Source: Antedon mediterranea
Lineage: Eukaryota > Echinodermata > Crinoidea > Comatulida > Antedonidae
Assembly: GCF_964355755.1 (NCBI RefSeq)
Contig: NC_092675.1
Location: forward strand, 16,815,312 to 16,879,311
Direction of reading: 5' to 3'
Length of the DNA stretch: 64,000 nt
Shown here in pieces: positions 24,220 through 37,559 of this stretch (positions are counted from its first letter, which is position 1; each line of letters begins with the position of its first letter). Made by a program: the position numbers and the translations under genes. The notes beneath the pieces were generated by a model that saw only the letters and a list, made by a program, of their open reading frames with translations, did no database searches and was not told the origin of the DNA.

Positions 24220-25635
24220 TTACCTTGACTCTAATAACTTAATATCTACCTCTCAATCTGGATTTCGTCCCCAACATTCTACCCTTACTGCACTTACCAA
24301 CACATATGATCACTGGCTTCACGATATCAATAATAAGAAACTATCACTATCTTTATCGATCTCAAAAAAGCTTTCGACACTATTGACCATTATATTCTTC
24401 TTGCTAAATTACCCTACTATGGATTTTCTCCTTCAACTATCTCTTGGCTCCGATCTTATCTTTCTAATCGCTCTCAAAAAGTTCTTTTTGAAAAAAACCT
24501 TTCTTCCTCTGGTTTTCTTTCTACTGGAGTTCCTCAAGGCTCCACTCTTTGTCCTCTTCTCTTTTCCATCTACATTAACTACCTTTCATCTTCTCTAATC
24601 TCTCATAACTCTAATCTTCATGTTGGCATGTATGCTGACGATACCATCATCTACTATTCTAACTCCTCTTCTAAACTTATTGAACAGAATCTAAATAATG
24701 CTCTAATTCATCTCTCTACCTGGCTAAAATCTAACAGACTAACACTCAAAATCTCAAAAACTAAATGCTCATTGGCTCTTCTCAAAAACTTAACTCTAAC
24801 TCTATCACCCTTACTCTTAATGATTCTCCTATTCAATCTGTTAATCATAATTGACAATACTCTAACCTGGAAATCTCACATATCTTCCCTCTGTAAAAAA
24901 CTCAATTCTATTATCTACTTACTCAAACGTATAACAAATCTTCTCTTCATCTTCTGTTCAATTCACTTTTTCCTTTCTAGACTTGACTGCTGCTCTGTCT
25001 GGGGTTCTAAACCTTCTTCTACCACAAAACTTCAAAAAATCCAGAATAAAGCTATCCGTCTACTACTCGATCTATCTCCCACTACACATCTCTCTCCTGA
25101 TCACTTTTCCAGTGCTAAGACTCTCCCCTTCCATGAACGATACCTCTTTCAGCTTGCATGTCTATCTTTCAAAGCTCTACATCACTCTGCTCCAGTTACT
25201 ATCTGTCAGCTCTTAACTAAAGTAACTTCCAACGGCCGTATGAACACTAGGCAAATTACTAAAGGAGATCTTCTTATCCCTCGTCCTTACCTTGAAATCT
25301 TTAAACTTTCTTTTAGTTTCAATGCTCCTTCTTTCTTTAAATCTCTTCCTTTAAGCATTCGTAACTCTTACAATTTCTCCTCCTTTAAATCTCTTTTGAA
25401 AAAAACAGCCGTTTCTCTCTCTCTGATTTTTTTTTCTTTTTATCCTTCTTTCATTGTTGGCATTTGGTATATTTATATATATATATATATATTTTATATC
25501 TTTGTTAATTTTGTGTTTTTATAGTTTATTTTGTATTTACTGTTTGTATTGTTTGAGGGTCCCTAATGATCAGCTGATGCTGGATGGACCACCCTCATAA
25601 AATATTGTTGAAATAAATAAAATAAAAAATAAAAT
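24220..25635 (+). mobile_element. LINE fragment, second family, frameshifted reverse transcriptase
   Basis: Translated across frame changes, 24240-24600 gives SQSGFRPQHSTLTALTN, KAFDTIDHYILLAKL, then GVPQGSTLCPLLFSIYI. The frame from 24628 opens MYADDTIIYYS, the catalytic YADD, and runs to 25524 with a LINE-type C-terminus including FFLSRLDCCSVWG and SIRNSYNFSSFKSLLKK. A 3' region ends GTTGAAATAAATAAAATAAA. It is pyrimidine-rich compared with neighbours, shows frame breaks and is not functional. Probably CR1/L2-like. Confidence 0.85.
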
Positions 25636-25639
25636 TGAA

Positions 25640-26440
25640 GTTAAAAATTGACCATTTTTAAATGGGCATGTGAATCATAATTAAAGAACTATCCTTGATT
25701 TGTATGTATTTTTGCGATTATAGGACATCTTTTTAATAATTAATCATAAATATATCTGAAGAAAAAACAATGATTAATTTTAAAATGTCGAGCAGCATTT
25801 TTTGTAAGAAATATTTCTAGTTTATATCACTTTTTGTATATATAAATACGAATTCCATTAAAAACATTCAATATCCGACCTTCTGCGGAATAGGCTACCT
25901 ATAAGATAGACAATAATTAGAGAGCTTTCTTTAATTCTGTAGCATTCAGCAGGGCGTAATTGTGTGTTCCTTTCGGAAACATAATGCACTAAACAAAAGC
26001 AGCAGGAAAAAACATTTATTATACTGCCGGCCCAATCGCCATAAAAAGAAACTCATTGGGTTTTGGTGGACGTTAGAACCGAATGAATTATATCTATTCT
26101 ATCTAACTTTTGCTTGTTCTGGGGCACAGCATTTGGACCCCTTGGACTTTTGTTTGTTATCTTTGGTAGACAGAACCGAATGAAGTATACCGTATCTAAT
26201 TTAACTAAACTTCTTGTTTTGGACAGTGGAGAAATGAGGTAAAGTTTGTTTCTTTTAACACTGACCACTCATTTAAAATCCTCTCTTTATTTTTACTTTT
26301 ATAAATAATAATGCTCATTGCTCTTAAAATGTATTTGTTTACTATTCTTACTGTCACAATGTACCCATGTGTATTGTATGACACGTGGAGTAACTTCAAT
26401 GAAGATACTACAATGGATTCTATCAATAATGCCTTTTAAT
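25640..26440. other. Intergenic stretch upstream of methyltransferase copy 2
   Basis: AT-rich, no gene or recognised repeat found. Confidence 0.45.
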
Positions 26441-26444
26441 TAGA

Positions 26445-26745
26445 ACAATATTTTATTTTTATTTTATTTTTTTATTTATTCAACTTCTCACTAATAGTGA
26501 AGGATCTGGACCAACAGGTGGTAAACACCTCTATAAAACGGTCCAGTCCCAATTGCACAGTGGCTGTGTGTGACAGTGGCTGTGTTTGTGTGGATTAGTT
26601 AACCGGGGTAAATCCCTACCGTACTCGTTTCGAAAGACCACCAGAACCATGGAGCGAGTGAGCCTCGATGTTATGGCTACATAATTACGGTTCCACTGTC
26701 TTAACCGCATAATGGCATTGTTGAAACATGTACCTGGGTCCATAG
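26445..26745 (-). mobile_element. Interspersed element with AATAAA-rich tail, possibly a non-LTR derivative
   Basis: GC-richer block than its surroundings, read on the minus strand from GACCCAGGTACATG to a tail of AATAAAAAAATAAAATAAA (26475-26445). The tail suggests retroposition. I do not recognise the body. It lies about 190 bp upstream of methyltransferase copy 2. Confidence 0.4.
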
Positions 26746-26931
26746 TTAAAGAGTCAAAATTACCATAGATGGTGTAAAATCATTTATTAATTTGATATTT
26801 AGTGTGATACTTCTCAGAATTCTTATTTCATGCAGGGAGACAACTCCCTGTTTCATGTATCTCAGAATCCCTATATGGATATTCATCTGAAACTAATTTG
26901 TGACCCTTTTAATTGGTAACTAGAATACGAT

Positions 26932-29900
26932 ATGGCTGATTGGACCCAAGAGAGGTTAAATGAGCATATTATATCTACTCTAAAAGACAAAAATACACAT
27001 GAAAAACTAGGAAAATTCTTTGACGATTGGGCTCCACACTACGATAAAGTGAGTAAATTAAGTATAATTTAGAATTAAAAAAGTAACCACACGTATCTAT
27101 TTGTTTATTTCAATAAAATAAATAAAAATACAGCAATAGCATAATACACAAATTAATATTAATACGAATATATATAATAAAGGAGGGGGGGGGGGATTTT
27201 CCCAAGCAGGCAACTTAAAAAAAACATTAACCATAACTACAACGTCATTGTAATAAATATCGTAAGAGGCAACATAAATCTTTAAATAAAATTTTCTCAT
27301 TCTCACATTAATTAATTAAATTTCAGTATATGACCGGTTTAGAATTAATGTGCCATTGGTCACAGCCTATCACCCTAGGTTGCCTTCATTACGGAATATT
27401 ATTGAGAAACATATGCCCATTCTACAGTCCACAGAACGTCTCAGGACTGTTTTTCCGGAACCATCCATTATTGCATTTTGTAGACCTCCCAACCTTCGTA
27501 GGGTCCTACTAAATACCACCAGATACATACCAGAGCAACAAATCCTACCACCAGAGAGTAGCCACCTGCTTTGAATTGATTAGCTGTGTGTATACTACAA
27601 ATTTCAGTATTTGTAAGATCCAAATTTAAAAGTGAAATTAACTCTCATGACAGTCAAAATTTGGTCAGTCACCTTTGCAGCAAATCTTGCAAAACGTGTT
27701 CATTGGTTGACTCTACCGATAAATTTAAGCGTAACCAAACTGGCCGCATTTTTCGGATAAGACAATCAATTAATTGTCTAACCAAAAACATCATTTATCT
27801 TATACTGTAATATTTGTGGTAAACAGTATGTCGGGGAAACAAAAAACACGCTCCATATGAGAATGACACAACACAGATCAGCTATCAAAACATTAAAGCT
27901 TGATCAACCTGTAGCCGAACATTTTAAGTCACTCGATTGCAAATTTCAAAGTTATTGCAATAGACCACGATGTCAAATGGAGCGACAAAATTCGCAAAGA
28001 CGACAAAAGAAAACCACTGGGAATTACTTCTTAAAACCACAAAACCTTAGGAACATACTCCCAGATCGGTAAAATTACTCCATTGACTACCTAAATTTAA
28101 GTTTCAATAATAATCACCATGTAAGCTGTTTTTTAGTTTTATTTTAAAAAGTTTTATATCTACCAATATCTATCTTCTTTGTTTCCTACTTTTTAATATT
28201 GTAATACATAATAATAAGTACACTGTAATTCTTGTTTAATTTAAATTATACAGTATTGTTTTAATTGTGATTTTTATATTCCGAAAGTGTTGTCATCTGC
28301 GTAAAAACTAAATTATAGATAATATTGACAGTACAGGTTATTAATTTTTAATTAGACAGCGAAACGTTATGGATAGGTTGGTGCGTCTCTCACCACAACT
28401 CTACTTCAGAAATATGTTGTTAACTCTAAGGATACCAAGATATTTGATGTCGCATCAGGCACAGGCCTTGTAGGTGAATGTGTAAGTATCCCGGTCGGTG
28501 AATATCACTTTATTAAACAAGTATCATAAAAATCATAGGAACATAATATATATTGAAGTATAAACATTAGGGCTATACCCCATTAATTGTTATCATGCAT
28601 TACCAGTCACCACCATCATCAGAGAGCCTACAAAAATTTAGTTTGAATTGGATTTAATTATTTAAGCATTCGATGTTGTATATTTTCTATAAGAATCAAT
28701 TTTCAACCCTATTGATGCCACTCAAAAGGGTATTTAAAGGGACGGGTCCAGCATTAAAGAAGAGGAAGAGAGGGTCTCAAATCTACCTAAAAAATGCAAG
28801 GCTGGTTGAAGGTTTTGAGTTCGCTAATTCATGGTGAGGTCAGAGGCGGTATAGTTTTTGTAAAAATATAGTATTAATAAAGTAGATTCTTTTTCCTTTG
28901 CTGGAAACATTTTAATAAAGTATCTTTGTTTTTTCTAAATCAGTTAGCAGGTGCTGGTTACACTAACATTGATGCAGTTGATGGCAGTGCAGCAAGTATA
29001 GAAGTAGCTCGTAAAAAGAACATCTATACAAATCTATATGTCCAATGGCTTGGAGGTGACAACAAATTGAATATTAACAATGGTAAATATCAGTAATACC
29101 TGGTAGCTAAGCCTATTTATATTTATATTTCTTTATTCTGATACAAAATCAATAGGATAAAAACACAAAAAGTACCGAGACGGCAAACTTATTTCCATTG
29201 TGGTCCTAAACAAATATAACAGAATAAACAAGGAAAACCACAATAACTTAAACATAATACACAAACAAATAGCAAATTAAATTTCTCCTAATCTAAGAAT
29301 TTCACAAAAATAACTTTTTGATCTCTGTTTAAATAATTGTAATGAAGAGGAGCTTTGAACAAAATAGGGGAGTGAATTCCATAACTGAATGCTTGTTATT
29401 AAGAAAGTTGACCTGTTGTGAGTTCCTATGACTGGAATTTGGATCGAAATGCTGTCTCTAGCAAATCTTGTATTGTGATTGTGACGTTGTCTCGTCAGGG
29501 TAATTGTATCCAGGTAAGATGGAGCACTTTTGTTAATTATTTTATACATAATACATAGTTTCCTCACTTGTACTCTTAGGTCAACTGGCAACCAATTTAA
29601 GTTTACAAACTCATGTATACCTATATGAGATCGTGGTCCTAGGTTCGAAATGCACCTAATAATTTTGTTTTGAGACGTCTGTAGCCTATTTTTAATATAT
29701 TTATTTGTACACGAGTACCATACACAGCACCCATAGTCATAATGACATTGTGTCAGAGAAGATGCAATTAATTTAAGAGCATATTTAGTAATATATTTTT
29801 TATTTCTATTAAGAAATTTAAGTATACAATGAATTTTATTGATTACTTTCATACCTGTAGCTGTACCAGTCAGGTTCTGGTCAAGATCAATTCCAAGGTA

Positions 29901-32900
29901 TGTGATTGAAGATTTAGCAGTTATGTTTTTATTATTACAGGTAATTTTCATTTCTGACTGTTTTCTACACATGGTTTTTGTACCAAATAAAATTGACTCC
30001 GTCTTACCAAAATGAAGGGATAATCTATTGTCAGAAAGCCACAGATTCAACGCTTGCAATTCATTACTTAGTCTGTTTTCAATATACTCTCGGTCTTTAT
30101 TTGTGACCAAAAGGGCTGCATCGTCTGCATATAGCAACAACTCACAACCAACGGCCGATTCCATGTCGTTGACATATAGCAAAAATAGTAAGGGACCCAG
30201 AATAGATCCCTGGGGTACTCCACATTTGACGTCAAGAAATGTTGATTTAGTACCTTTTATGTCAACAACCTGGGATCTACCGTGGAGGTATGATTGCATC
30301 CATGACAGAGATAGACTAGTAAAACCCATGGCCTTTAATTTATACAATAATATGTCGTGGTCTACTGTGTCGAACGCCTTTTGAAGGTCAATTATTATCA
30401 TACCAGTCATTTTCCCTTTATCCCATCCATTTCTAACAGAATCCGATAGATGTATTAGACATGTTTCTGTAGAAAATGAAGGTCTAAAACCTGATTGATA
30501 GGTATAAAGAAGTGATTGGTCGTTTAAGTAACTCATTAATTGATTATACATAATACGTTCTATAATTTTAGACACTGCAGATAGAATAGAAAGGGGTCTA
30601 TAGTTTCCAGCATATAATCGATCTTTCTTTTTGTAAATAGGCACTACCTTAGCAGATTTCCAATCAGAAGGGATATAACCGGTTGAAATAGATATATTTA
30701 TAATATGGCTCAGTGGATGTAAGATAGCCAGAGCCCCATCTTTGAAAAATCTGGCAGGTACGGAATCTAAACCCGCACCTTTCTTACTATTTAAGTTGTT
30801 TATTATCGTTAGTACGGTTTGTTCATTTACTTCTTTAAAGGCAAATACACCTTTTTTATCTGCATAGTAATGTTTAACGTGGTTTTCATTGTAAGTATTA
30901 GATGAAGGAGGGAGTTTGTTGACTAAATTTTCAGGAGTATTAATGAAAAAGGAATTTAAATAGTCAGCAATCGAGCTTTTGTCATAAATTATTTTATCTT
31001 CACATTTTAGAGCAATGTTTTCAGATTTATTTTCTGTTCCGGTACCTAAACTTGTTAAAACATTCCATAATTTTTTGGGGTTATTTTTATTTTCATTTAG
31101 TTTGTCCGAAAAATAAGATGACTTAGCTCTTTTTATTTTATATTTTACAGAATTTCTTAACTTTTTAAAGACAGTAAATATGTGCTCATTACGAGTTCTC
31201 TTAAATTTAGCTAAGCATTTATCACGTTTAATGATCAGATCTCTAATTTCTGATGTGAACCATGGTTTGGAACGTTGTTTAATTCTTATTTCTTTTAAAG
31301 GAGCAACTTGGTTGATGGCATTCATCATTTTTAGTTTGAACCAGTCCCATGCAGTGCAGACATTTGTGCAATTTGTGATATCGGACCAATCTAATTCATT
31401 TAATTTAGAAGTAAGTAGTTCTGATGAGTATGATTTCATAGATCGTATTTTAATCGTCTTATGCCTCTTAATCGGGATTTTAACTATCTTTCTGGTGCAG
31501 TAAGTTATAAAATGATCACTGACACCGTAAGGGATAACTCCGTATTGGAAAATGTTAAGAGGTTCGGATGAGAAAATAAGATCTATGATGGTAGAGGTAG
31601 TGCAAGTAATACGTGTTGGGTCCTTAATAAGTTGGGTGAGATTAAACATATTACAAAATTGGGACACCCATTTATTTTTACTTAAATTATTAGATGATAC
31701 ATCTACATTAAAGTCACCTAAAATAATAACTTCTTGACCTTGTAAAATATCTCCACAGATTGTCTCAAGTGAGGTAAAAAACGATCGCTGCTTTTCAGGT
31801 CGGTAACAGGTTCCGATTAGAATAGGTTTGGTTTTAGGTAATAATATATTTATCCATAAAGATTCAATATCACCTAGTCCTATTCTTACAAGCCTAATCA
31901 TGTAAAATGTAATGAGTGAATAAAACAATAGGAAGAAATTTCTGTAAAACAACACACACAGAAATATGGATTAGAAAATGCATTTTTAACAAAATATGTA
32001 AATCTATCGGGATGATTAACGGGCATACTACGTTTGTCGTGTATGTAAGCCTAGTTGTATTTTAAGCATGTGGGAGAATTATTTATCTAACTAATTCCTC
32101 CATGTTTTAGGAAGTGCATATGAATCAAGTGAATTTTGTGTTTATTCCCAGTGAAATTGGTTTATCAAACCTTTTCATTTGTTTAGGATTCACACAAATT
32201 GAAACATGCTTTAGACAATATTTATACTTAAAGGCAGAATATTGCCATACTTGGCGAAAATCACACATAAGCAGCTATATTTAGGTGAACGTTCATACAG
32301 AGTATAATTGTTTTTCGTTTTTCTCGTAAAACTAATTTAACGTTTTTTAAATAATTGAACATTGTTTAGAGCGCTTCTGATTATATTGGGACCATACCAT
32401 ATCTTAACGCACTTAAAAGTACTAATCTTCAGACGCTTGATACTAGAAGAATTAAAATATGTAAAGAATTTGCACATCGATGCGTATGTTCAATTCCTTC
32501 AAAGAGTGGTTTCCTATAATTTCTCGTTCTCACAGCATGATCTTTAGAAAATCCAACGAATTTCTCATCCCCCGTGTGCCAAAAGTGCTAGACAAATAAT
32601 TCTTGTTTTATTGGTCGTCAGCAAATTCTCCTCGCGTGTTTGTGTACTGCTTTTGTCAATTTTCTATTTTGTATATTTTTTATCGATTCTTGAATTTTGT
32701 ACCGTTATATTTTTATATTTGTAAATGTTTATATTTTTGTACTTTTGATTTTGATTTATTTGTGTATATTATCATGTTAATATTGTTTTAATTTAGCTTT
32801 GTGCTGCGATTACGATATATATTGAATAAATAATTTAAAAAAATTAATGTTGTACCTATACAGACAGCTACGATGCAATAGTGTGTAACGGCGCCTTTGC

Positions 32901-33411
32901 TATCAACCACTTCAAATCAGACGTTTTCCTAGAACTTATTCGAGTTACTAAATCAGGTAACAATCAATTTTGCACTTCAAGTCACTCTTTTTATGAATTT
33001 AATTAAAATACATTATTTCAATTCAAACTTTGAAGAGCCGGCTCTCCAGCTTGAGGCTCCTAAATCAAATACGCCCTCACGATCTTTGTTATTCTTCTGT
33101 GATTTGACTGTCATTTTGTATTTGTAACAAATAATAATGTGTTTATTATTATTTAATCTCAGAACAAAAATAATTTACACAATTTAAACTAGTTTAATTT
33201 TTCTTTTGTGATAAATCAAACAGGAGGCTATATCTTGATCACTATGCGAACACAGTGGTTGGAGCTTGAGACAAGCTACGCTGATGGAAAGTTAGAAGGG
33301 GACATGAAAAAACATGAAAAAGAAGGGACATGGAAACTGGTTGAGAGACACGTTCATGAAGCAGACGACAGTGAACAGAATGCAGTAACATTCATTCATC
33401 AAATTTGCTAA
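26932..33411 (+). CDS. METTL27-like methyltransferase, array copy 2, possibly a pseudogene
   Basis: Exons: 26932-27048, 28356-28481 (or 28377-28481), 28944-29082, 32864-32956 and 33224-33411. The N-terminus has HEKLGKFFDDWAPHYDK, motif I is IFDVASGTGLVGE, and the end is FIHQIC. With the acceptor matching the other copies, exon 2 contains an in-frame TAG at 28374-28376. That TAG ends in AG; using it as acceptor removes seven codons, keeps phase and gives 213 residues. Two residues conserved in other copies differ: Ser for Pro in the KPGG block and FLEL for FPEL. Exon 3 is identical to copy 1 over about 140 bp. Introns carry a Penelope-like element, an antisense LINE and a sense LINE fragment. 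AATAAA is at 33444. Confidence 0.8.
27298..28075 (+). pseudogene. Penelope-like retroelement remnant with GIY-YIG endonuclease, second family
   Basis: Starts with the tail block shared with the tRNA-like repeats (AGTATATGACCGGTTTAGAA). Translation then gives HPRLPSLRNIIEKHMPILQ and FPEPSIIAFCRPPNLRR, a Cys-rich block (HLCSKSCKTC), and, after a frame change near 27805, CNICGKQYVGETKNTLHMRM with the GIY-YIG-like K-x-Y-V-G-E-T and R-x-x-Q-H-R residues. It ends at 28071. No reverse transcriptase part remains. It lies in intron 1 of methyltransferase copy 2. Confidence 0.75.
29277..31955 (-). mobile_element. LINE with intact 892-codon open frame (partial endonuclease plus reverse transcriptase)
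   Basis: One uninterrupted minus-strand frame. The N-terminal part is the C-terminal half of an APE-type endonuclease, with ILGDFNVD (about residues 78-85), TIIDLIFSS and VSDHF. The reverse transcriptase follows: YKKKDRLYAGNYRPLSIL, IIDLQKAFDTVDHDIL, CGVPQGSILGPLLFLLYVND, the catalytic YADD near residue 607 and STYLGIDL-like SITYLGIDLD. The C-terminus has WNSLPYFVQSSSSLQLFK. The endonuclease start is missing, so the copy is 5'-truncated, but the lack of any stop implies recent insertion. Jockey/CR1-like. It lies antisense in intron 3 of methyltransferase copy 2. Confidence 0.92.
32360..32850 (+). mobile_element. LINE 3'-end fragment
   Basis: Conceptual translation gives LNALKSTNLQTLDTRRIKI and FAHRCVCSIPSKS, like a LINE C-terminus, then a T-rich 3' region ending in ATTGAATAAATAATTTAAAA. 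It sits directly upstream of exon 4 of methyltransferase copy 2. Confidence 0.55.
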
Positions 33412-33449
33412 AGAACATAATTGGGTCTATACTAGCTTTGTTTAATAAA

Positions 33450-34830
33450 TGTACTGTATGCCTATGATTTTGTGGTTGGCTCCATAATTCTGAAGGAAAA
33501 AAACATCGAACTATATATTAGTCTCTGTCTATTTGTAATTTTGTTTACTTTAATCAATTTTAACCTAATTAAATACGATAACTTTAATAACTGTAATTAC
33601 ATTAGAATCCCTTTGGACCATCTATTTAGGGGATATTTCCGTAAAACGGCCAACCTTATTAAGGGGACGGGGACAACTTTGAGTGTGTGAAATGGTTGAT
33701 TAATTAAGGAGAAAAAATGTTCACAAAACAGCAAAAGACCAAATAATTATATTAATTTATATTGTTATTAATACAAAAATGGATATCATAATAATTATGA
33801 CACTTTCTCTGGATTGACAGTTTTCATTGGTGAAACGTTCGCTGTTAAAGTTTTAATTATTCTCAATTTCTCGAGTCCAGATCAATTAATGTTCATTTTC
33901 ATTGGTATATGTTTCCCCGCAAAAGCCCCTATTTAATACAAGTTTGGCGTGTCATTCAGGTGACACTCCACTCCAACAATTTGTTGGGTTCTGAAGTTTT
34001 TCCTATAAGTTCTACTGTACACACGTTTTATATTGTTTTACTTTAAATAAAAATATGCGGTTTTAATGATAATACATATTTTAACGTCATTTAATACGAT
34101 AATTATAACTGTAATTATACATGTAAGTACTATGATGGCGTACCATTGTTTTCATTAAAACATATCGGATTGGAATTGTTAAATAAAAGCTCGGTTTAAT
34201 GATGAGAAATATATGTATATTGGAAACTTGAAATCTGTATACTGTTATTTTATCTGTATTTATGTTAACAGTGGGATTTTGTACTGTCTTGATTTTTGGA
34301 CAATTTCCAGTTGTAGGCCTATGTGAAAATATAACGCATTTGTAGGCCTATTCATTGATTAAAAGTAATCTTCTTTTCTGGGTAGGTGTATTTTAATTAA
34401 CGAAGCGATATGCCTATAATTGCTGCATCTCTATCTATTTATTATATTATTTATGCATTGCGAAAATACAAAAAAGGATGCTGATAGATAGATAAAGATA
34501 AATATTTTTCACATACAAATATACAGACAACAAATAGGTTGATGGCGCCAAGGAGTGCCAGAAGAGGCAAACCGCTTCTGTCGCCAATTGCAAGTGAAAA
34601 CAAAAATACATTTATATGATTATAAAATAATTAAATATCTTTAAAATGTATCTAACGTTGCATAGCAATCTCTAATATCAGCCGGTATACCCATTCCACA
34701 TATAATTTCGAGTTGGAATATAATATTTCTTGCTTGCTTTTTAAATATACGAGATGTTTAAACGTTAAAACATTAAATGCCTATAATCAGCAAATTAAGA
34801 ATTAAACAATTCTGTAACTATATAAAATAT
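33450..34830. other. Intergenic stretch after methyltransferase copy 2
   Basis: AT-rich. No gene, RNA or repeat recognised, apart from sequence near 34540-34600 that may be the 3' part of the adjacent LINE fragment. Confidence 0.45.
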
Positions 34831-34833
34831 TTA

Positions 34834-35049
34834 TTAAGAAAACAAATAATTGCTTTTAGATTCAATAGTGTTTAATTTAAGTACAATTAATGAGTCTGCA
34901 TAAGCCCAAACTTCACTGGTAACGTACGTATATCTGCTAGCTCTTCTTTGAATCTTCTCTATGTGACATTTGTCGGAAGGATACCAGATTGGAGAACAGT
35001 ATTTGATAGACAGGTTCCATTTCTGAAAAAACGGCCTAGAAAACGAATC
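34834..35049 (-). mobile_element. LINE fragment interrupted by a foldback element
   Basis: Minus-strand translation gives FQKWNLSIKYCSPIWYPSD and IEKIQRRASRYTY, the block near the C-terminus of LINE reverse transcriptases (Y-C-x-x-W-x-P...K-I-Q-R-R-A). The frame runs into the foldback element at 35050, whose codons are not LINE-like. Confidence 0.65.
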
Positions 35050-36931
35050 AAGAAGCATTTTTGGGTAGAAGCTGGGATCCACTTGATTTAGGATATTTCG
35101 ACCTCGCTGATTACGAATATGGCGGATACCAAGCGAAATTCGGCCATCTAAGCCCTTAATTTGCATAATTAAAAATGGCGGCAATTTTTTATAATTACCC
35201 TATATCTCGAGAACCACTAGTCACAGATAATTAATTTTGGTGTCAAAATGTTTTAAATATATGTTTTTATATTCACTTAAATGATACATTTTCTCAAAAA
35301 ATTGATGCAAGTCTTATTTCTGATATTTTGACCTTTGACCTTGATTTATCGTATCTCAGTAACCAATAATCGGAGAGACACGAAATAGGGCTCAAATTGT
35401 TCAGAAACTATACATTCATATTTATTATAATGAAATGTTTTTACAAAAAATGGCCGATTCTACAACTATTGACCTTTGAACTATTAGTCAAATATAATAA
35501 TATAACTAACTGACAATTTTGGTCTTATGACATTTTTTTTCTTTTTAAATTGTTTTAAGTGTTTCTATTCAGTCTAATGGCACATTTTGTACAAGAATGA
35601 CCGATAGTATGGTTATTGACCTTTGAACTACAGCATAGGCCTACTGTATAATAAATATAATATAATTGCATAACTATGAAATTATTTATACACAATAATA
35701 ATTAGTAAAATTATAAAATTCACTGCCATCAAATATGATGTATTATGATTTATGTATATTTAAAAAAAAAATGAACATGCAAGTTACATTTGGAAATTAC
35801 CTGCTATCAATATGATGGAGTATGATTATAGATTTTTAAAGATGTGAACATGTCAGCAACATTTGGAAATTACCTGCCATCAATATGATGGATTATGATT
35901 ATAGATTTAAAAAAGAATTTGAACACGTTAGCTACATTTGGAAATTTGGAAATTACCTGCTATCAATATGATGGATTATGATTGTATAGGTTTGAAAGAA
36001 AATGTGAACACGTAAGCTACATTTGAAAATTACCTGCCATCAATATGATGGATTATGATTTTAGATTTTTAAAGATGTAATCCATCATATTGATGGCAGG
36101 TAATTTCCAAATGTAGCTGACATGTTCACATCTTTAAAAATCTATAATCATACTCCATCATATTGATGGCAGGTAATTTCAAATTTCAACAAATGTAACT
36201 TGCGTGTTCAAATTTTTTTTAAATCTATATAAATCATAATACATCATATTTGATGGCAGTGAATTTTATAATTTTATGTGTATAAATAATTTCATAGTTA
36301 TGCAATTATATTTAGTATACAGTATGCCTATGCTGTAGTTTAAAGGTCAATAACCATACTATCGGCTATTCTTGTACAAAATGTGCCATTAGACTGGATA
36401 GAAACACACATGTTTTAAACAATTTAAAACGAAAAAAAAATTCATATGACCACAATTTTCAAAGTTATATTATTATTATATTTTTATATTTGACTAATAG
36501 TTCAAAGGTCAATAGTTGTAGAATCGGCCATTTTTTGTAAAAACATTTTATTATAATAAATATGAATGTATAGTTTCTGAACAATTTGAGCCCTATTTCG
36601 TGTCTCTCCGATTATTGGTTACTGAGATACGATAAATCAAGGTCAAAGGTCAAAATGTCAGAAATAAGACTTGCATCCATTTTTTGAGAAAATGTGTCAT
36701 TAAAGTGAATAAAAAAACATATATTTAAAACATTTTGACACCAAAATTAATTATCTGTGACTAGTGGTTCTCGAGATATAGGGTAATTAAAAAAAATGGC
36801 CGCCATTTTTAATTATGCAAATTAAGGGCTTAGATGGCCGAATTTTGCTTGGGATCCGCCATATTCGTAATCAGCGAGGTTGAAATATCCTAAATCAAGT
36901 GGATCCCAGCTTCTACCCAAAAATGCTTCTT
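35050..36931. mobile_element. Large foldback (palindromic) element
   Basis: The two halves are imperfect reverse complements over about 0.9 kb each. The ends are AAGAAGCATTTTTGGGTAGA and its complement. Matching internal blocks include the GGATCCAC region, GGCGGCAATTTT/AAAATGGCCGCC and CAGGTAATTT. The centre (about 35780-36180) holds roughly 80-bp tandem units around TACCTGCCATCAATATGATG: four in one orientation, then two inverted, meeting near 36078. No coding frame is seen. It lies between methyltransferase copies 2 and 3. Confidence 0.85.
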
Positions 36932-37559
36932 ACACCATATCCATGTTTCAGAGGAAATAGAACTTGTCTAATGGGGCAAAACAAATAAGTTGCAGCAAGA
37001 CTAAAATAGAACATCCGGTTGCAATGGATTGCTAAACATCCACCATATTATGTACCGGTAATTATACCTTATAAAATATTTCGAAAAATGTAATACTCCA
37101 GTACATCTTGTCTAATAACTATCGATGAAACGAAAACAATATACACGCAACCGATTTAAGATAATAATTCTTTTTTAAATCAGACTGTAAAAACAGTAAA
37201 GTAAGAAAATAACTATTCTCGAATTAAATATTATGTGAGGCGTATACGCAGATGCCTGCGGCCCCTGGTTTGTGGCCCTCCAACTTGAGGCCTCCGACGT
37301 TTTTAACATTTTCGACATATTTGAATGCCTGATTTTTCCTCTTGGCACTGCTCAGGGGACCATAAGCTCCAATCCGATTATTCGATGTTTCGAAACAGTA
37401 GGCCTACTTTTGTTTATTTTGTTATTTTTTTTGACATGGAAAAAAAAAATTAAATTTTTTTTACATATTTTTTTTTTTGGTTTTTCGAAATTTCAAAATT
37501 TTTTTTTTTGGTTTATTATTAGCTATAGCTCACTATGTGTGTCATTCATGTGACAGGAT

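Noticed and set aside
30028-31737. Plus-strand frames of 60-118 codons
   Set aside because: They are antisense shadows of the 892-codon LINE frame.
37272-37553. 93-codon Phe-rich plus-strand frame
   Set aside because: The Phe-rich end comes from poly-T runs. No family resemblance.
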